Below are positions 9,523 to 19,112 of a stretch of 64,000 nt of DNA, one piece after another. Positions within the stretch are counted from its first letter, which is position 1, and the number at the start of each line of letters is the position of its first letter. The notes below the pieces were generated by a model. That model saw only the letters and a list, made by a program, of their open reading frames with translations. It did not search any database and was not told the DNA's origin. Position numbers and translations under genes: made by a program. Where the stretch lies: contig JAMLHL010000012.1 in assembly GCA_023957125.1 (NCBI GenBank), positions 62,001 through 126,000 on the forward strand, written 5' to 3'. Origin of the DNA: Chitinophagaceae bacterium (GTDB lineage Bacteria; Bacteroidota; Bacteroidia; Chitinophagales; Chitinophagaceae).

Positions 9523-9638
9523 AAAAACCGATTTTTACTTTAAAGAATAAGTTGAAAAATTTTGCTTTTAAAAGTATGATAAATTTTTCCAAAAGCCTGA
9601 CTAACGGAAGGAAGGTAATCTGATTTCCTCTCCGCCCG

Positions 9639-9896
9639 TTATTTGCTTTGTGAGACGAGTATTGTTACAGGATCTAATCCAAAAGTGGGATGCAGTATAA
9701 TGTTTCCGCTTCTTTCTGCTCCACTTAGATTTACTTCTACAGTAGCTGATAATTTAAAATCACCACTGCCGTATTTTCTTGCCGGGGTAATCCAGGATAT
9801 GTCTTCCGGAATCTCCACCCACCATCCATCGGTACCTGCCTGGATAATTATATTTACAGTTCCGCCTGACGCCGACACTACTAAACTGCTTTCCAA
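9639..9896 (-). pseudogene. BACON-domain fragment, remnant of a decayed gene
   Basis: About 85 residues with the BACON pattern: SASGGTVNIIIQ, a central W-x-V-x-x-P stretch, WITPARKYGSGD and ATVEVNLSGAERSGNIIL. BACON domains bind glycans or mucin and normally sit in larger surface lipoproteins. There is no ATG (only a TTG), no signal peptide in frame, and the frame runs upstream into the palindromic repeats. With the orphan signal-peptide fragment at 10036-10143 it looks like the 3' end of a gene whose middle was lost; it could be part of a once-intact paralogue of the lipoprotein at 3453-5951, although that protein shows no BACON domain. A short expressed BACON protein is less likely. Confidence 0.6.
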
Positions 9897-9950
9897 CTGA
9901 GCGCTAAAGGAAGACGGTTCGGGCTCATAATTGATATTTTCGTATTTTTT

Positions 9951-10006
9951 GATTCTCCGCAGAGTCTCAACGCCTAACTATTTATGGAGTGGGTGGACTC
10001 TGCGAG
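9951..10006. repeat. Palindromic hairpin element, copy 1
   Basis: GATTCTCCGCAGAGTC pairs with GACTCTGCGAG across ~30 nt. The same arrangement recurs ~95 bp further on. No coding sequence. Confidence 0.7.
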
Positions 10007-10035
10007 GCACCCTCATCGTCTCTGTTTCGCCAAAT

Positions 10036-10143
10036 CTATATCCTTTGATTCTCCGCAGAGTCCTGCCAACACACCCCGCTCGGAGGAGAGACTCTGCGGG
10101 GAAAAGCCTTACCTATAAGATAGGTTCGAAGAAAGAGGTTCAT
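10036..10143 (-). pseudogene. Truncated 5' end of a lipoprotein gene (duplicate of 5951 start)
   Basis: The minus strand reads MNLFLRTYLIGK, identical to the start of the lipoprotein at 3453-5951, then switches to unrelated sequence read from the palindromic element and stops after 35 codons. The break coincides with the end of the hairpin element at 10102. This is an orphan gene start, not a functional gene. Confidence 0.8.
10047..10102. repeat. Palindromic hairpin element, copy 2
   Basis: CTCCGCAGAGTC pairs with GACTCTGCGGGG across ~27 nt; it begins TTTGATTCTCCGCAGAGTC like copy 1. It abuts the breakpoint of the truncated gene start. Confidence 0.7.
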
Positions 10144-10459
10144 AATGATATGCTTCAATGATGGATAAACCATGCCGTTGCTTTGCAATTTTTATCTGGG
10201 ACTATTCTAAAATAGATTATTTTACTGCAAACACAAAACTATGGCAAAGGTCTATCACTACGGAAAGATTTGAATGCCGGGAATAAATTACGGGGTACAA
10301 TATGCGAACAGGGCTACAGCCTTCATTATATTGTTTTCACCGGGTGGATTGCCCGGTTACCGAGCATTAGCATTTGGACATACGCCTGACTATTGATTTC
10401 CTCAAACTGACAACGCTTTTTATAGATGAATTGACAGAGGCGTTTTGGGGAATCGAATA
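10111..10459. repeat. Direct repeat copy B of the 5919-6268 segment
   Basis: About 349 bp, same orientation as copy A and offset by 4192 bp. It carries the same promoter and the first ~11 lipoprotein codons but no gene body. The two copies bracket both sulfatases and the BACON fragment. Confidence 0.9.
10234..10266 (-). promoter_or_regulatory. Duplicated promoter, possibly driving the sulfatase pair
   Basis: TAGTTTTG (10241-10234) with TTTC 21 nt upstream is identical to the boxes at 6042-6074. No intact gene follows until the sulfatase start at 9522, so transcription from here would need to cross the remnant region and hairpins. Confidence 0.35.
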
Positions 10460-10531
10460 GGTTCCACCTCCTATATATGTCATTCTAACTCTTGCCGTAG
10501 TTTCTTTATCATCCATCCATTTGACAGTTTT

Positions 10532-12598
10532 TTAGTTGTTTAAAATTTGATAAATCATCAACGCTGCTTCTCCTCTGGTTAAAATATCATCAGGTATTTC
10601 AGAGTCGCCTATTGGCTTTTGTACTAATCCGGAAATAATTTCCAAGGCTTGTTTGCCGGTAACTGCGTGATCAGGATATGCATACGCAGGTGGGCCATGC
10701 AGAGAAGCGCTTCCCCACCAGTAATTTAGATAGTTACGTACTTCGTATGTAAAGAAGGGTTTTGCCGCCTGAGTTGAATAATCATATAACGTTTCTATAT
10801 ATTTAAAATAAGGATTGCTCCTAGGCACATCATTAAAATGTGCTGCGGTAATGCTTATCGGGATATCCAGTCCATTTACAGCCAGTCGCGCAAACTCTCC
10901 CATTGTTATGGGCTGCTCAGCGCGGAAATAATAATTCTCATCACCATCTAATGCGCCTTTCAGGCTTAATTTCTGAATAGCCTTATATGCTGCACTGTCT
11001 TTTGTTGTGGCTTTATAGAGATCCCGGTCTACCGGCATGTCTTTATAGAAAAAAAGCAAGCATTTTTGTTGCAATAATATATCCTGAACTTTCGGAACAG
11101 AAACATTTCTTATTTCACTCCCGTCATTAAGTGCAACAGCCGCTGCAACACCCGCTGCCTGACCTAATGAAGACCAGACAGGTTCCATCCGCACAGCCGA
11201 AATGGCTACATGAGTGGAAGAAATAGCTACAGGTACCAGTAATCCATTTAGCTTTGCCGGCACCATTACGCCGTAAGGGATCTGGTATGGGCCCGTTGCA
11301 TCATTAAGGTGTATGGAACCTTCTCCGTGGGGAGACTCCGAAGTCGGGCTTTGTACAAAATGCGAATCTATCGGATAAACGCCAATAGCAATACCGTCCT
11401 GATGTAATGGTCCGCGAAATCCGTTCCCTTTCAGATCTTTGTGGATATCGCTTTCCGTCAGCCTGTACAATCCTTCAATCCTCCGGCCTTCACGAACATA
11501 AAGCCGGTAGGGCCAGTTGCCATTGTCTTTAAATTCATCATCAGCAAGCCCCCATTGCGGTGAACTTCCTTTGGTCTGGATATAATATAACCAGCCGAAC
11601 TCATGATTGCGATAGATCTTTTCAAGCTTTGTTCTTTCCTCCCATCCGGCCAGCACATACTTTGTGGAATATCCTGTCAAATCACCGGCTCCGAGCATAT
11701 CAGCTTTTTGATTGGGCAGCCAGGGCTTTGTGGCAGGATTCCAGTTATATAAGGTAGAGTCATATCCCGGCGGTGGCGAACTAAGACGATACGGATGATC
11801 CGGCCGGCCGTAGTCTTTTGCCGTAAAGCGGAATGTAAAGGCCTGCATCCTGTTGTCTGCTTCTCCTGTGCTGCCGGGAAATATAGCGCCTTTTAATGCC
11901 CCCCTTGAGGAACCGAAGGCTTCTGTATATATTTTACCGGCATGCGGTTCTTCTTTAGAACGCGCTTCCCTGCCAACACGGAAAGGTACACCGGCAAATG
12001 CAGCAACATCACCTTCATAAGTGGCATCAATTATTATACGTCCCGTATGAGTATGTTTGGCTCCGAGGCGTCCCTTATTATCCCGGTCCTGCGTGATAAC
12101 TGCCACTATTCTGCCATTTTCAACTTTTGCGCCCACGGGCACCTCATTAAACCTGGTTTGGATTGATGGTACTTCAGCCACCATCTGTGCATAAATTTTA
12201 GCCGCTGTTTTGGGCTCCCATCCCCTGCCCTGCGCTGTGCTCCAGCGATGGTCCCTCACTTTCATGTCATGTTGCACCACAGGATCATTCTTTAATTCAT
12301 TGACGTTATAATCTTCAATGCGGGCTCTCCATTCTTCCATAACGCCACTATTGGCCTCAACCTGATAATCATCCAGCCGGTTCACCCCTGATGAAAGTAC
12401 TCCTCCCAATACCGGTGACTGTTCCACCAGCATTACAGATTTACCAAGCCTTCCAGCGGCAATAGAAGCAGCTACCCCTGCAGGGGTACCGCCTATTACA
12501 ACTATATCATAGCTTGTTGTTTTTGAAGAGGAATGATTGGTTTGTGCATAAACCAAATGATGAAAAAAAATCAATATAGAGAATATTACTGATCGCAT
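10532..12598 (-). CDS. FAD-dependent oxidoreductase with C-terminal SLH-like repeats
   Basis: A 688-residue exported flavoprotein. A short signal peptide (ending LVYAQ) precedes a Rossmann FAD site: DIVVIGGTPAGVAAS at residues 31-45, acidic residue E59. IIDATYEGDVAAFAG and QAAGVAAAVAL fit the FAD_oxidored group, whose substrates are mostly unknown but which often sits in glycan loci. Beyond residue ~520 the protein carries S-layer-homology-like repeats (AIQKLSLKGALDGD..PITMGEFARLAV, FNDVPRSNPYFKYIETLY, LTRGEAALMIYQIL), which normally anchor proteins to cell-wall polymers. It lies downstream of SusD across a 168-bp gap and is likely part of the same locus. Confidence 0.8.
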   Translation of the reverse strand: MRSVIFSILIFFHHLVYAQTNHSSSKTTSYDIVVIGGTPAGVAASIAAGRLGKSVMLVEQSPVLGGVLSSGVNRLDDYQVEANSGVMEEWRARIEDYNVNELKNDPVVQHDMKVRDHRWSTAQGRGWEPKTAAKIYAQMVAEVPSIQTRFNEVPVGAKVENGRIVAVITQDRDNKGRLGAKHTHTGRIIIDATYEGDVAAFAGVPFRVGREARSKEEPHAGKIYTEAFGSSRGALKGAIFPGSTGEADNRMQAFTFRFTAKDYGRPDHPYRLSSPPPGYDSTLYNWNPATKPWLPNQKADMLGAGDLTGYSTKYVLAGWEERTKLEKIYRNHEFGWLYYIQTKGSSPQWGLADDEFKDNGNWPYRLYVREGRRIEGLYRLTESDIHKDLKGNGFRGPLHQDGIAIGVYPIDSHFVQSPTSESPHGEGSIHLNDATGPYQIPYGVMVPAKLNGLLVPVAISSTHVAISAVRMEPVWSSLGQAAGVAAAVALNDGSEIRNVSVPKVQDILLQQKCLLFFYKDMPVDRDLYKATTKDSAAYKAIQKLSLKGALDGDENYYFRAEQPITMGEFARLAVNGLDIPISITAAHFNDVPRSNPYFKYIETLYDYSTQAAKPFFTYEVRNYLNYWWGSASLHGPPAYAYPDHAVTGKQALEIISGLVQKPIGDSEIPDDILTRGEAALMIYQILNN

Positions 12599-12654
12599 AA
12601 TGATGAATTATTGTATCATACTCTTATTTCTAATTATATACTACTGTTATGCCA

Positions 12655-12705
12655 ACGTGAAACCCGCCAGCCGGCAGGCTGGTGTGAGACGTGAAACATT
12701 CTTTC
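12655..12705. repeat. Small hairpin between SusD and FAD oxidoreductase genes
   Basis: CCAGCC/GGCTGG forms a 6-bp stem, flanked by repeated ACGTGAAAC. It may mark transcript processing or weak termination after susD; no U-tract. Confidence 0.35.
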
Positions 12706-12766
12706 ACTTTTACCTTCTCTCTTTTCACGATAACAATACACCGACATAATTTGCCTGACTTAACAC

Positions 12767-14248
12767 TCAATAGCCCGGATTTTGGTCTGTTGCCGGGTTC
12801 AGGGCTTTATTAAAGTTCAGTTCAGAAATAGGGATTGGCCATAAATAAGCCTTTTCGGCAATTGTAATTCCCTTTGTTGCCAAAAAGACTTCGGCAGCTT
12901 TCCCGGTGCGTTTTAAATCGTACCAGCGTTTGCCTTCAAAAATGAATTCATAAGCTCTCTCCCGGAGCACCAGGTTCCGGAAAGTATCCTCATTGTAATC
13001 AGCAATGTCGAAATCCACATCAGAAGGAACATCAGGGTCTTTTCCATAAGCGCGGCGATGAACTTTATTCAACGCTTCCACACCTTCTGCAGTCGGACCG
13101 TTGGAAGCCATACAAGTTGCTTCGGCATAAATCAACAGCGCATCTGCAAAGCGGTATATGGGCAGATCATTGCCGGCGCCATTGTTTTTTTCTATGGATT
13201 CCGGATCAACATATTTACTGCTTACAAGCGTATTTGGTCCCAATCCAAAATCAATTTTATCCCATAAGCTCTTCCGGATATCATTATCATTCCACGAAAT
13301 ATAAAACGGGTTTGTTGCATCACTGTAATGCGCATAAGCGCCGCCGAAATTAAAATTGCCTGTATTCGGATGGCTCAGTACCCATAATATCCAGTTGCCC
13401 TGTCCCGGCTGGCGGGCATATTTGAAGTAAAATATTTCTTCCGGAGTTGTAACAATGGTCGGTCCAAAAAGATTCCATTGAAAATCATGCTTGCCTGTCA
13501 CCGGAACGAGGGAGTATTTGTTTGATTGAATAACATCATTGGCCTCACCGGCTGCTTCCGGGTACTTGCCGAGTGTCAGGTAAACATCGGCGAGCATTGT
13601 TTTAGCCGCATATTTTGTGGGTTTGCCAACCAGTGTTTGCACTTCCGGCAAATTGCTTTCAGCATATTTCAGATCAGCAACGATAAGGCTGTACACATCT
13701 TCAACTGAGCTCTTTGCCAGATCCCGTTCCGTCATATTTTCTTCTGTCCTTAAGGGAATGCCTCCCCAGTTCCTTACAAGCTGGAAATAAGAGAATGCCC
13801 GGAGGAACTTTGCTTCCCCAACATTCCGGTCTATATCCTCCTGGCTGATAGAAGAACCGTTCGGTGCGTTTTGAATTACAAGGTTCGCATTACGAATAGC
13901 CAGATAAAAGGTATTCCAGCGGCTCCCCGCATTGTTAATGTTTGCCGCATTAAATCCCTGCATGGCGTTATAGTCGTCCCGGCTACCCCTGCCATACCCC
14001 CAGTCGGTATGCGCGTCGAGTATCACAATCTGTTCCACCATATTGTTTGACCGCAAAGGCTCATAAATAGCATTGGTTGCTGATTCTATTTCCTGCGCAG
14101 TGTTATAAAAATTTTCAACTGCTACTGTTTTTGGCTTTTCTACCAGGATCTTATTGCAGGACGCCACTAGCAGGGCTAAAAGAAAGTACCCTGATAAAAA
14201 TTTAATAGTACCACCGGCATGAGGCAGACATATTTTTATATTTTTCAT
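12767..14248 (-). CDS. SusD/RagB-family glycan-binding lipoprotein
   Basis: A 493-residue outer-membrane lipoprotein with lipobox LLVASC at residues 26-31. The N-terminal region (EKPKTVAVENFYNTAQEIESATNAIYEPL) and the C-terminal RERAYEFIFEGKRWYDLKRTGKA are hallmark SusD segments; helical TPR-like repeats lie between. It would cap the TonB-dependent SusC barrel encoded 55 bp upstream and present glycans to it. The pair is controlled by the sigma/FecR genes before it. The neighbouring sulfatases suggest a sulfated ligand, but specificity cannot be read from sequence. Confidence 0.93.
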   Translation of the reverse strand: MKNIKICLPHAGGTIKFLSGYFLLALLVASCNKILVEKPKTVAVENFYNTAQEIESATNAIYEPLRSNNMVEQIVILDAHTDWGYGRGSRDDYNAMQGFNAANINNAGSRWNTFYLAIRNANLVIQNAPNGSSISQEDIDRNVGEAKFLRAFSYFQLVRNWGGIPLRTEENMTERDLAKSSVEDVYSLIVADLKYAESNLPEVQTLVGKPTKYAAKTMLADVYLTLGKYPEAAGEANDVIQSNKYSLVPVTGKHDFQWNLFGPTIVTTPEEIFYFKYARQPGQGNWILWVLSHPNTGNFNFGGAYAHYSDATNPFYISWNDNDIRKSLWDKIDFGLGPNTLVSSKYVDPESIEKNNGAGNDLPIYRFADALLIYAEATCMASNGPTAEGVEALNKVHRRAYGKDPDVPSDVDFDIADYNEDTFRNLVLRERAYEFIFEGKRWYDLKRTGKAAEVFLATKGITIAEKAYLWPIPISELNFNKALNPATDQNPGY

Positions 14249-14302
14249 TTTAAGATAATTTAATTAAATGAATGAATCTCCATTTTTGCTTATACGCTTA
14301 TA

Positions 14303-17300
14303 TTAAAATCTGGCTCGGAGACCAAACGTAATCGTTTTAGACATCGGGTAACTATTATTATCTATTCCAAATCCACTGGAGTTCACTTCCGGGTCCCAAC
14401 CTGAATATTTGGTAAAAGTTAAAAGATTTTGTCCGCTGGCATATAACTGCAAAGATTCTATTACTTTATTAACACCCCAATTCTTTAACGGAAGTAAATA
14501 CGCCAATTGTATGTTCCTCAGGCGTAAATAAGATCCATTTTCGATGAAACGATCGGAGACATTTACAGATGTACTTTTGCTCGTAACAGGATATTTTGCA
14601 TCGGTGTGGTCAGGTGTCCAGGAGTCAGTTAAAACATCTTTTATCATATTCAATCCTGAAACAAAATCATAGGCATAGGCGACAGAGCTAAGATTGAACA
14701 GGTCGTTTCCGTATGATCCCTGCAGGAAAATATCGAGTGTGAAATTTTTGTATGACAAACCTGAACTTAGTCCATATATAAAATCAGGATTGGGATCCCC
14801 GATATAAGCTCTGTCGTCACCGGTTAGTTTGTTATCGGGTTCCAGGTCTTTATATTTGATCTTGCCATTATCGTCGTATCCGTCTTCCAGATATCCAAAG
14901 AACTGCCCGATAGGCCGGCCTTCCCTGAGTATAGAAGTAGTACCCTGCAAAGCAAGCACACCGCTTCCGGTAAGGATGTCTTCTCCATTATAAAGTTTAA
15001 CGACTTTATTCCTATTAAATGAAATGTTGGCGTTTACATCCCACTTGAAGTTGCCCTGAAGTATCCGGGCATCCACATTAAATTCAAATCCTTTATTCTG
15101 CACCTTACCAACATTTTGAATGGTTTGTGTAAAACCCAATGAGGATGGTAATGATACTGTATTCAGCAGATCTCTTGTGTTTTTAATATAGTAATCGGCT
15201 GTTATATTGATACGGTTATCTATTATGCCAAGGTCAACTCCGAAATTCATTTGTTCCGTAGTTTCCCATTTCAAATCGCCCGGGAGCTGGGTGCCCGGTG
15301 CAAATGCATTATAAAGCGCATCATTAAATACTGTTATTCCCGATGAGAGCTGGTTTAAAGTTACATAGGGACCAATTGCCTGGCTGCCCGTAATACCCCA
15401 ACTGGCTCTCAATTTCATGTTGGAAATAAAGTCATTGTTTTTTAGAAAATTTTCATCTGAAATTCTCCAGGCTAAAGCTGCCGACGGGAAATAACCCCAT
15501 TTATTTCCCTTACTGAACTTTGAGGATCCATCAGCGCGGTAACTGACTGTTGCTAAATATTTATTTTTTAAGCTATAATTTATTCGCCCTAAATAGGATA
15601 ATAATACTGACTTGGAATATCCCGACCCGGGAATGCCCGGCGTAATTGAAGCACTAAGGTCATAAGTTTGGAATGCATCTGACAGGAAGCCTGCACCACT
15701 CCCCGCTAAAGATGTATTGATGAAATCCTGATAGGTAACTCCGGCCAAAGCTGAAATGTTATGCTCATTGAAGACCTTTGCATAGGTCAGTGTATTCTCA
15801 TTCAGCAAACTGGTATACTGACCCGTACTGACGCTGGCGCTTCCGTTGGAATTTAAAAAATTCCTGGTAGTATATGAATCAGTGCGATCGTCCCTGTTCT
15901 CAACGCCCCCGGATATTTTAAGGGTTAATTCTTCTATTGGCCTGTAGATCAAAGCCCCATTGATCAAATTGATATTTGCTTTAACTACATTTGACTGTTC
16001 GTTTATGAAGTTTAGTGGATTTATCAGATCAGGCGCCAAAAAGGGATAAGCAGGCGCCAACACCCGGTAAGAGCCGTCATCATTATATGGCGCGAGTGTA
16101 GGCGGCGCAAACTGAGATGATATCAAAGTATTTCCACGTGCCCCTCCGCCACTATTTTTGGTTTCAGTATTTATGCGTGTAAAAATGGTTGAGAGCTCTG
16201 CACTGAATTTTTTATTGAATTGATGGTCTATACTTGAACGGAAAGAATACCTGTCGTAATTACTGCCTTTTATAATACCATCCTGATTGATAACACTCCC
16301 CGATATAGAAAATTTAGTCTTATTATTTCCGCCATTTATATTTAAGGAAGAGGTCAAAAAAGGCGCAGGCTGGTAAATAAAATTCTGCCAGTCAAAGCCA
16401 TCCCCAAAATTATCTATTTCATTTTGTGTAAAATAGGGTGCCACTCCATCGTTTGCAGCTTTAATATTATAAAGGGTCGCATATTCCCTTGCATTCATTA
16501 AATCCAGCTTTCGTATCAGGGATTGCGTACTGTAGCTGGACTCAAAATCAATAATATTTTTACCTGCTTTTCCTTTTTTTGTGGTTATTAATACTACTCC
16601 GTTTGCACCGCGGGAACCATAAATTGCTGTAGAAGAAGCGTCTTTAAGTATCTCTATGCTTTCAATGTCTGCATTATTTAATATAGTAGGGTTATTGATC
16701 GGGAATCCATCCACAACATATAACGGTTCATTACTTCCCCGTATAGAATTTGAACCTCTTATCCTGATACTCACAGATGATCCGGGAGATCCGGTGGTTT
16801 GCATTACCTGAACCCCGGATGATCTTCCTGATAACGCCTGAAAAACGTTTGTCGTGGGAAATGCATTGAGCTCATTACCTTTAACCTGGGACAAAGAGCC
16901 TGTTAAATCGCTTTTTTTCTGCGTCCCATACCCTACCACTACCACCTGTTCCATTTCACTGTCCGCCTGTTGTAATTTTATAGAAAGGTTTTTATTTTGT
17001 ATTACCGTTATCTCCTGTGGCAGATAACCTACAAACGATATCACCAGTACGTCTCCGGCGTTGGCATCTATATTGAAACTTCCATCACCGGCGGTAAGCG
17101 TACCTTTGGTGGTGCCCTTTATCGCGACACTCACACCGGCTAACGGCTCTCCACTCTCGGAAAATACTTTCCCGCTGATCTCCAACAGGGGAATAAGCAA
17201 CTCCGTGTCTCCGGAATCTAACTTTAATATTTCTTTTTCCTTTGGCCGGGTAGTAACCACAATGGTATTATACCGCACTATGAAGCCTACCGGCTGATCG

Positions 17301-17605
17301 CGGAAGCAGTATCGCAACGCTTCCATGAGATCGGCATTTTTTACATGGATAGAAACGCGTTTCGTTTTCTTCAGCAGATCCGGATTGTAAATGGCGTCAT
17401 AACCCGTCTGGGCTTTTACCATTTCAAATATTTGTTCTAAGGAGAGATTATTGCCTGAGAGAGAAACTTTCTGGGAAAAGGTTTTGGCACTTACGTGCAA
17501 ACAGGCAACCAATAGCAACAAAGCAGTTAATTTCATATAAAGCAATGTTTGCGCCCATAAATGCCCTTTTATCGAAAAGGCATTGCAATAAGCATTTTGG
17601 TTCAT
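14303..17605 (-). CDS. SusC/RagA TonB-dependent outer-membrane transporter with STN signalling domain
   Basis: An 1100-residue TonB-linked importer. After the signal peptide (MKLTALLLLVACLHVSAK) comes an STN domain (~45-115: SLEQIFEMVKAQTGYDAIY), then a carboxypeptidase-regulatory-like domain (~141-215), the plug (VVVVGYGTQKKSDLTGS) and SusC hallmark segments IRIRGSNSIRGSNEPLYVV and SRGANGVVLITTKKGK, ending in a 22-strand-type barrel with aromatic terminus GLRARF. An STN domain is what lets a transporter signal to a FecR anti-sigma factor, and a FecR/ECF pair is encoded directly upstream, so this is a trans-envelope regulated PUL. The other two SusCs of the window lack STN. Confidence 0.95.
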   Translation of the reverse strand: MNQNAYCNAFSIKGHLWAQTLLYMKLTALLLLVACLHVSAKTFSQKVSLSGNNLSLEQIFEMVKAQTGYDAIYNPDLLKKTKRVSIHVKNADLMEALRYCFRDQPVGFIVRYNTIVVTTRPKEKEILKLDSGDTELLIPLLEISGKVFSESGEPLAGVSVAIKGTTKGTLTAGDGSFNIDANAGDVLVISFVGYLPQEITVIQNKNLSIKLQQADSEMEQVVVVGYGTQKKSDLTGSLSQVKGNELNAFPTTNVFQALSGRSSGVQVMQTTGSPGSSVSIRIRGSNSIRGSNEPLYVVDGFPINNPTILNNADIESIEILKDASSTAIYGSRGANGVVLITTKKGKAGKNIIDFESSYSTQSLIRKLDLMNAREYATLYNIKAANDGVAPYFTQNEIDNFGDGFDWQNFIYQPAPFLTSSLNINGGNNKTKFSISGSVINQDGIIKGSNYDRYSFRSSIDHQFNKKFSAELSTIFTRINTETKNSGGGARGNTLISSQFAPPTLAPYNDDGSYRVLAPAYPFLAPDLINPLNFINEQSNVVKANINLINGALIYRPIEELTLKISGGVENRDDRTDSYTTRNFLNSNGSASVSTGQYTSLLNENTLTYAKVFNEHNISALAGVTYQDFINTSLAGSGAGFLSDAFQTYDLSASITPGIPGSGYSKSVLLSYLGRINYSLKNKYLATVSYRADGSSKFSKGNKWGYFPSAALAWRISDENFLKNNDFISNMKLRASWGITGSQAIGPYVTLNQLSSGITVFNDALYNAFAPGTQLPGDLKWETTEQMNFGVDLGIIDNRINITADYYIKNTRDLLNTVSLPSSLGFTQTIQNVGKVQNKGFEFNVDARILQGNFKWDVNANISFNRNKVVKLYNGEDILTGSGVLALQGTTSILREGRPIGQFFGYLEDGYDDNGKIKYKDLEPDNKLTGDDRAYIGDPNPDFIYGLSSGLSYKNFTLDIFLQGSYGNDLFNLSSVAYAYDFVSGLNMIKDVLTDSWTPDHTDAKYPVTSKSTSVNVSDRFIENGSYLRLRNIQLAYLLPLKNWGVNKVIESLQLYASGQNLLTFTKYSGWDPEVNSSGFGIDNNSYPMSKTITFGLRARF

Positions 17606-17796
17606 ACTTTTGTCAAGTTTTGATTTACGAAATTGTTTTTTAGTCGAAGCAACCTGAGTAGTTCAAAACCATCGGGGATCCTGTAACGGCAGGGTTCCCG
17701 TTTTGTTTTTAAACCGGTTATTGATAATAAATAACTTGTTAAGTCATGGTATTGATTTAGGGTGATATAATAATATATTTCAGACTTTAACCTGGT

Positions 17797-19047
17797 TTAA
17801 CGATTAGGCTGCACGATGATCGTCCTCCCCTGCCTTGTAAACCTCAATCTGCCCTCACTCTCCAATATCTCCAGCAATTTTTCTATATTGTCTTTACGGC
17901 TGATACCTCCCGAAAACCGGATAGCGCTCAGATCGCCCTCCGTTTTGATCACCACATCATACCAACGCGCGATCTGGCGCATCATGCTGACCACATCGGT
18001 ATTATTGAACTTAAATCTCCCGTTTTTCCAGGCCAGCACTTCTTCCATATCGGGACGGCTCTTTTCAAATACATTACCATGAACCGCTATACTTGCCTGC
18101 TCACCCGGCATGATATTCATCCTGGACCCTGCCTTACTGACCATCACCGACCCTTCTACCAGCGTTGTTTTCACGGCATCCTCATCGGGGTAGGCATTGA
18201 CGTTGAAATGGGTGCCCAACACCCTGATCTCCATTCCTTCGTTTGCAGCCGCATACCGCTGAATAACAGCAACCCTGAATGGCTTCGACACATCCCTCGC
18301 TACCTCAAAATATGCTTCTCCCGTTATGGTTACCTTCCGTTCCTCACCCGTAAAAGCGGTGGGAAAACTGAGGGAGGAAGCGGCATTCAGCCACACCGCC
18401 GTTCCATCCGGCAACACCACCTGGTATTGTCCGCCGCGGGGCGTGGTAATGGTGTTCATAGTGGTAATGGATTCTTTATTCCCCGGTAGAAGCCGGGATG
18501 CGTCATATACCAGCCTGCCGTCTTTACTGAATATGTTAATGTTGCCCTGCTCTTCAATAACATCCTGTAAGGTATTGTCTAACACTACCTGCGATCCGTC
18601 CGAAAGCGTCAGCACGGCTTTATCGCTGCCCGGCTGGATCGTGTCAGCAGCAGCAACCGGACTATTTTCCAGGTGCTTCCCGGGGGCGCCGGTAAAAAAC
18701 CACACCGTTCCCGCAATAGCGGCTATTAATGCAGCGGCAGCCAGCCATTGTACCACTCTTCCGCCTATAAAATGTCTTTCAGCAGGCGCTTCTATTAGGG
18801 GCAGACCAAGACCCGCTCTTTCGAAAATACGTTGTATATGAAACGCCGTATCTGCCCCCTCCATCTCCAGCAACGCGTCACCCAGGGCTTCATCATCCAG
18901 CAACTGTTCAAACAATACCCTGTTTTCCACCTTACTTTCTTTCCATTCATCCAGCCTTTGCATCTCTTCTGCAGAGATACTACTATCCCGGTATTTGCGA
19001 ATTAAACCGGCAATCCATACCGACTCCTGTCTTTCTTTTTCCGTCAT
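17797..19047 (-). CDS. FecR-family anti-sigma factor
   Basis: A 416-residue inner-membrane protein. The N-terminal ~95 residues form the cytoplasmic sigma-binding domain, residues ~99-118 are the single membrane helix (VQWLAAAALIAAIAGTVWFF), and the periplasmic part has the FecR domain (TPRGGQYQVVLPDGTAVWLN near 200) and a C-terminal DUF4974-type domain (FNNTDVVSMMRQIARWYDVV). It should hold the ECF sigma factor encoded 65 bp upstream until the STN domain of the SusC at 14303 reports substrate. The sigma/FecR/SusC/SusD order is the classic Bacteroidota arrangement. Confidence 0.95.
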   Translation of the reverse strand: MTEKERQESVWIAGLIRKYRDSSISAEEMQRLDEWKESKVENRVLFEQLLDDEALGDALLEMEGADTAFHIQRIFERAGLGLPLIEAPAERHFIGGRVVQWLAAAALIAAIAGTVWFFTGAPGKHLENSPVAAADTIQPGSDKAVLTLSDGSQVVLDNTLQDVIEEQGNINIFSKDGRLVYDASRLLPGNKESITTMNTITTPRGGQYQVVLPDGTAVWLNAASSLSFPTAFTGEERKVTITGEAYFEVARDVSKPFRVAVIQRYAAANEGMEIRVLGTHFNVNAYPDEDAVKTTLVEGSVMVSKAGSRMNIMPGEQASIAVHGNVFEKSRPDMEEVLAWKNGRFKFNNTDVVSMMRQIARWYDVVIKTEGDLSAIRFSGGISRKDNIEKLLEILESEGRLRFTRQGRTIIVQPNR

Positions 19048-19112
19048 AGGAAGGCATTACTTTATTATACTACACCGCAAGGCAGCATTTGTACCATCCT
19101 TTTTTATTTTTT

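Larger units (their letters stand above)
9897..10531. other. Gene-poor region with hairpin elements, orphan signal peptide and duplicated promoter
   Basis: About 635 bp between the BACON fragment and the FAD oxidoreductase. It holds two CTCCGCAGAGTC hairpin elements, a 35-codon truncated gene start, and copy B of the 350-bp repeat. The last ~70 bp (10460-10531) show nothing recognisable. Confidence 0.7.
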
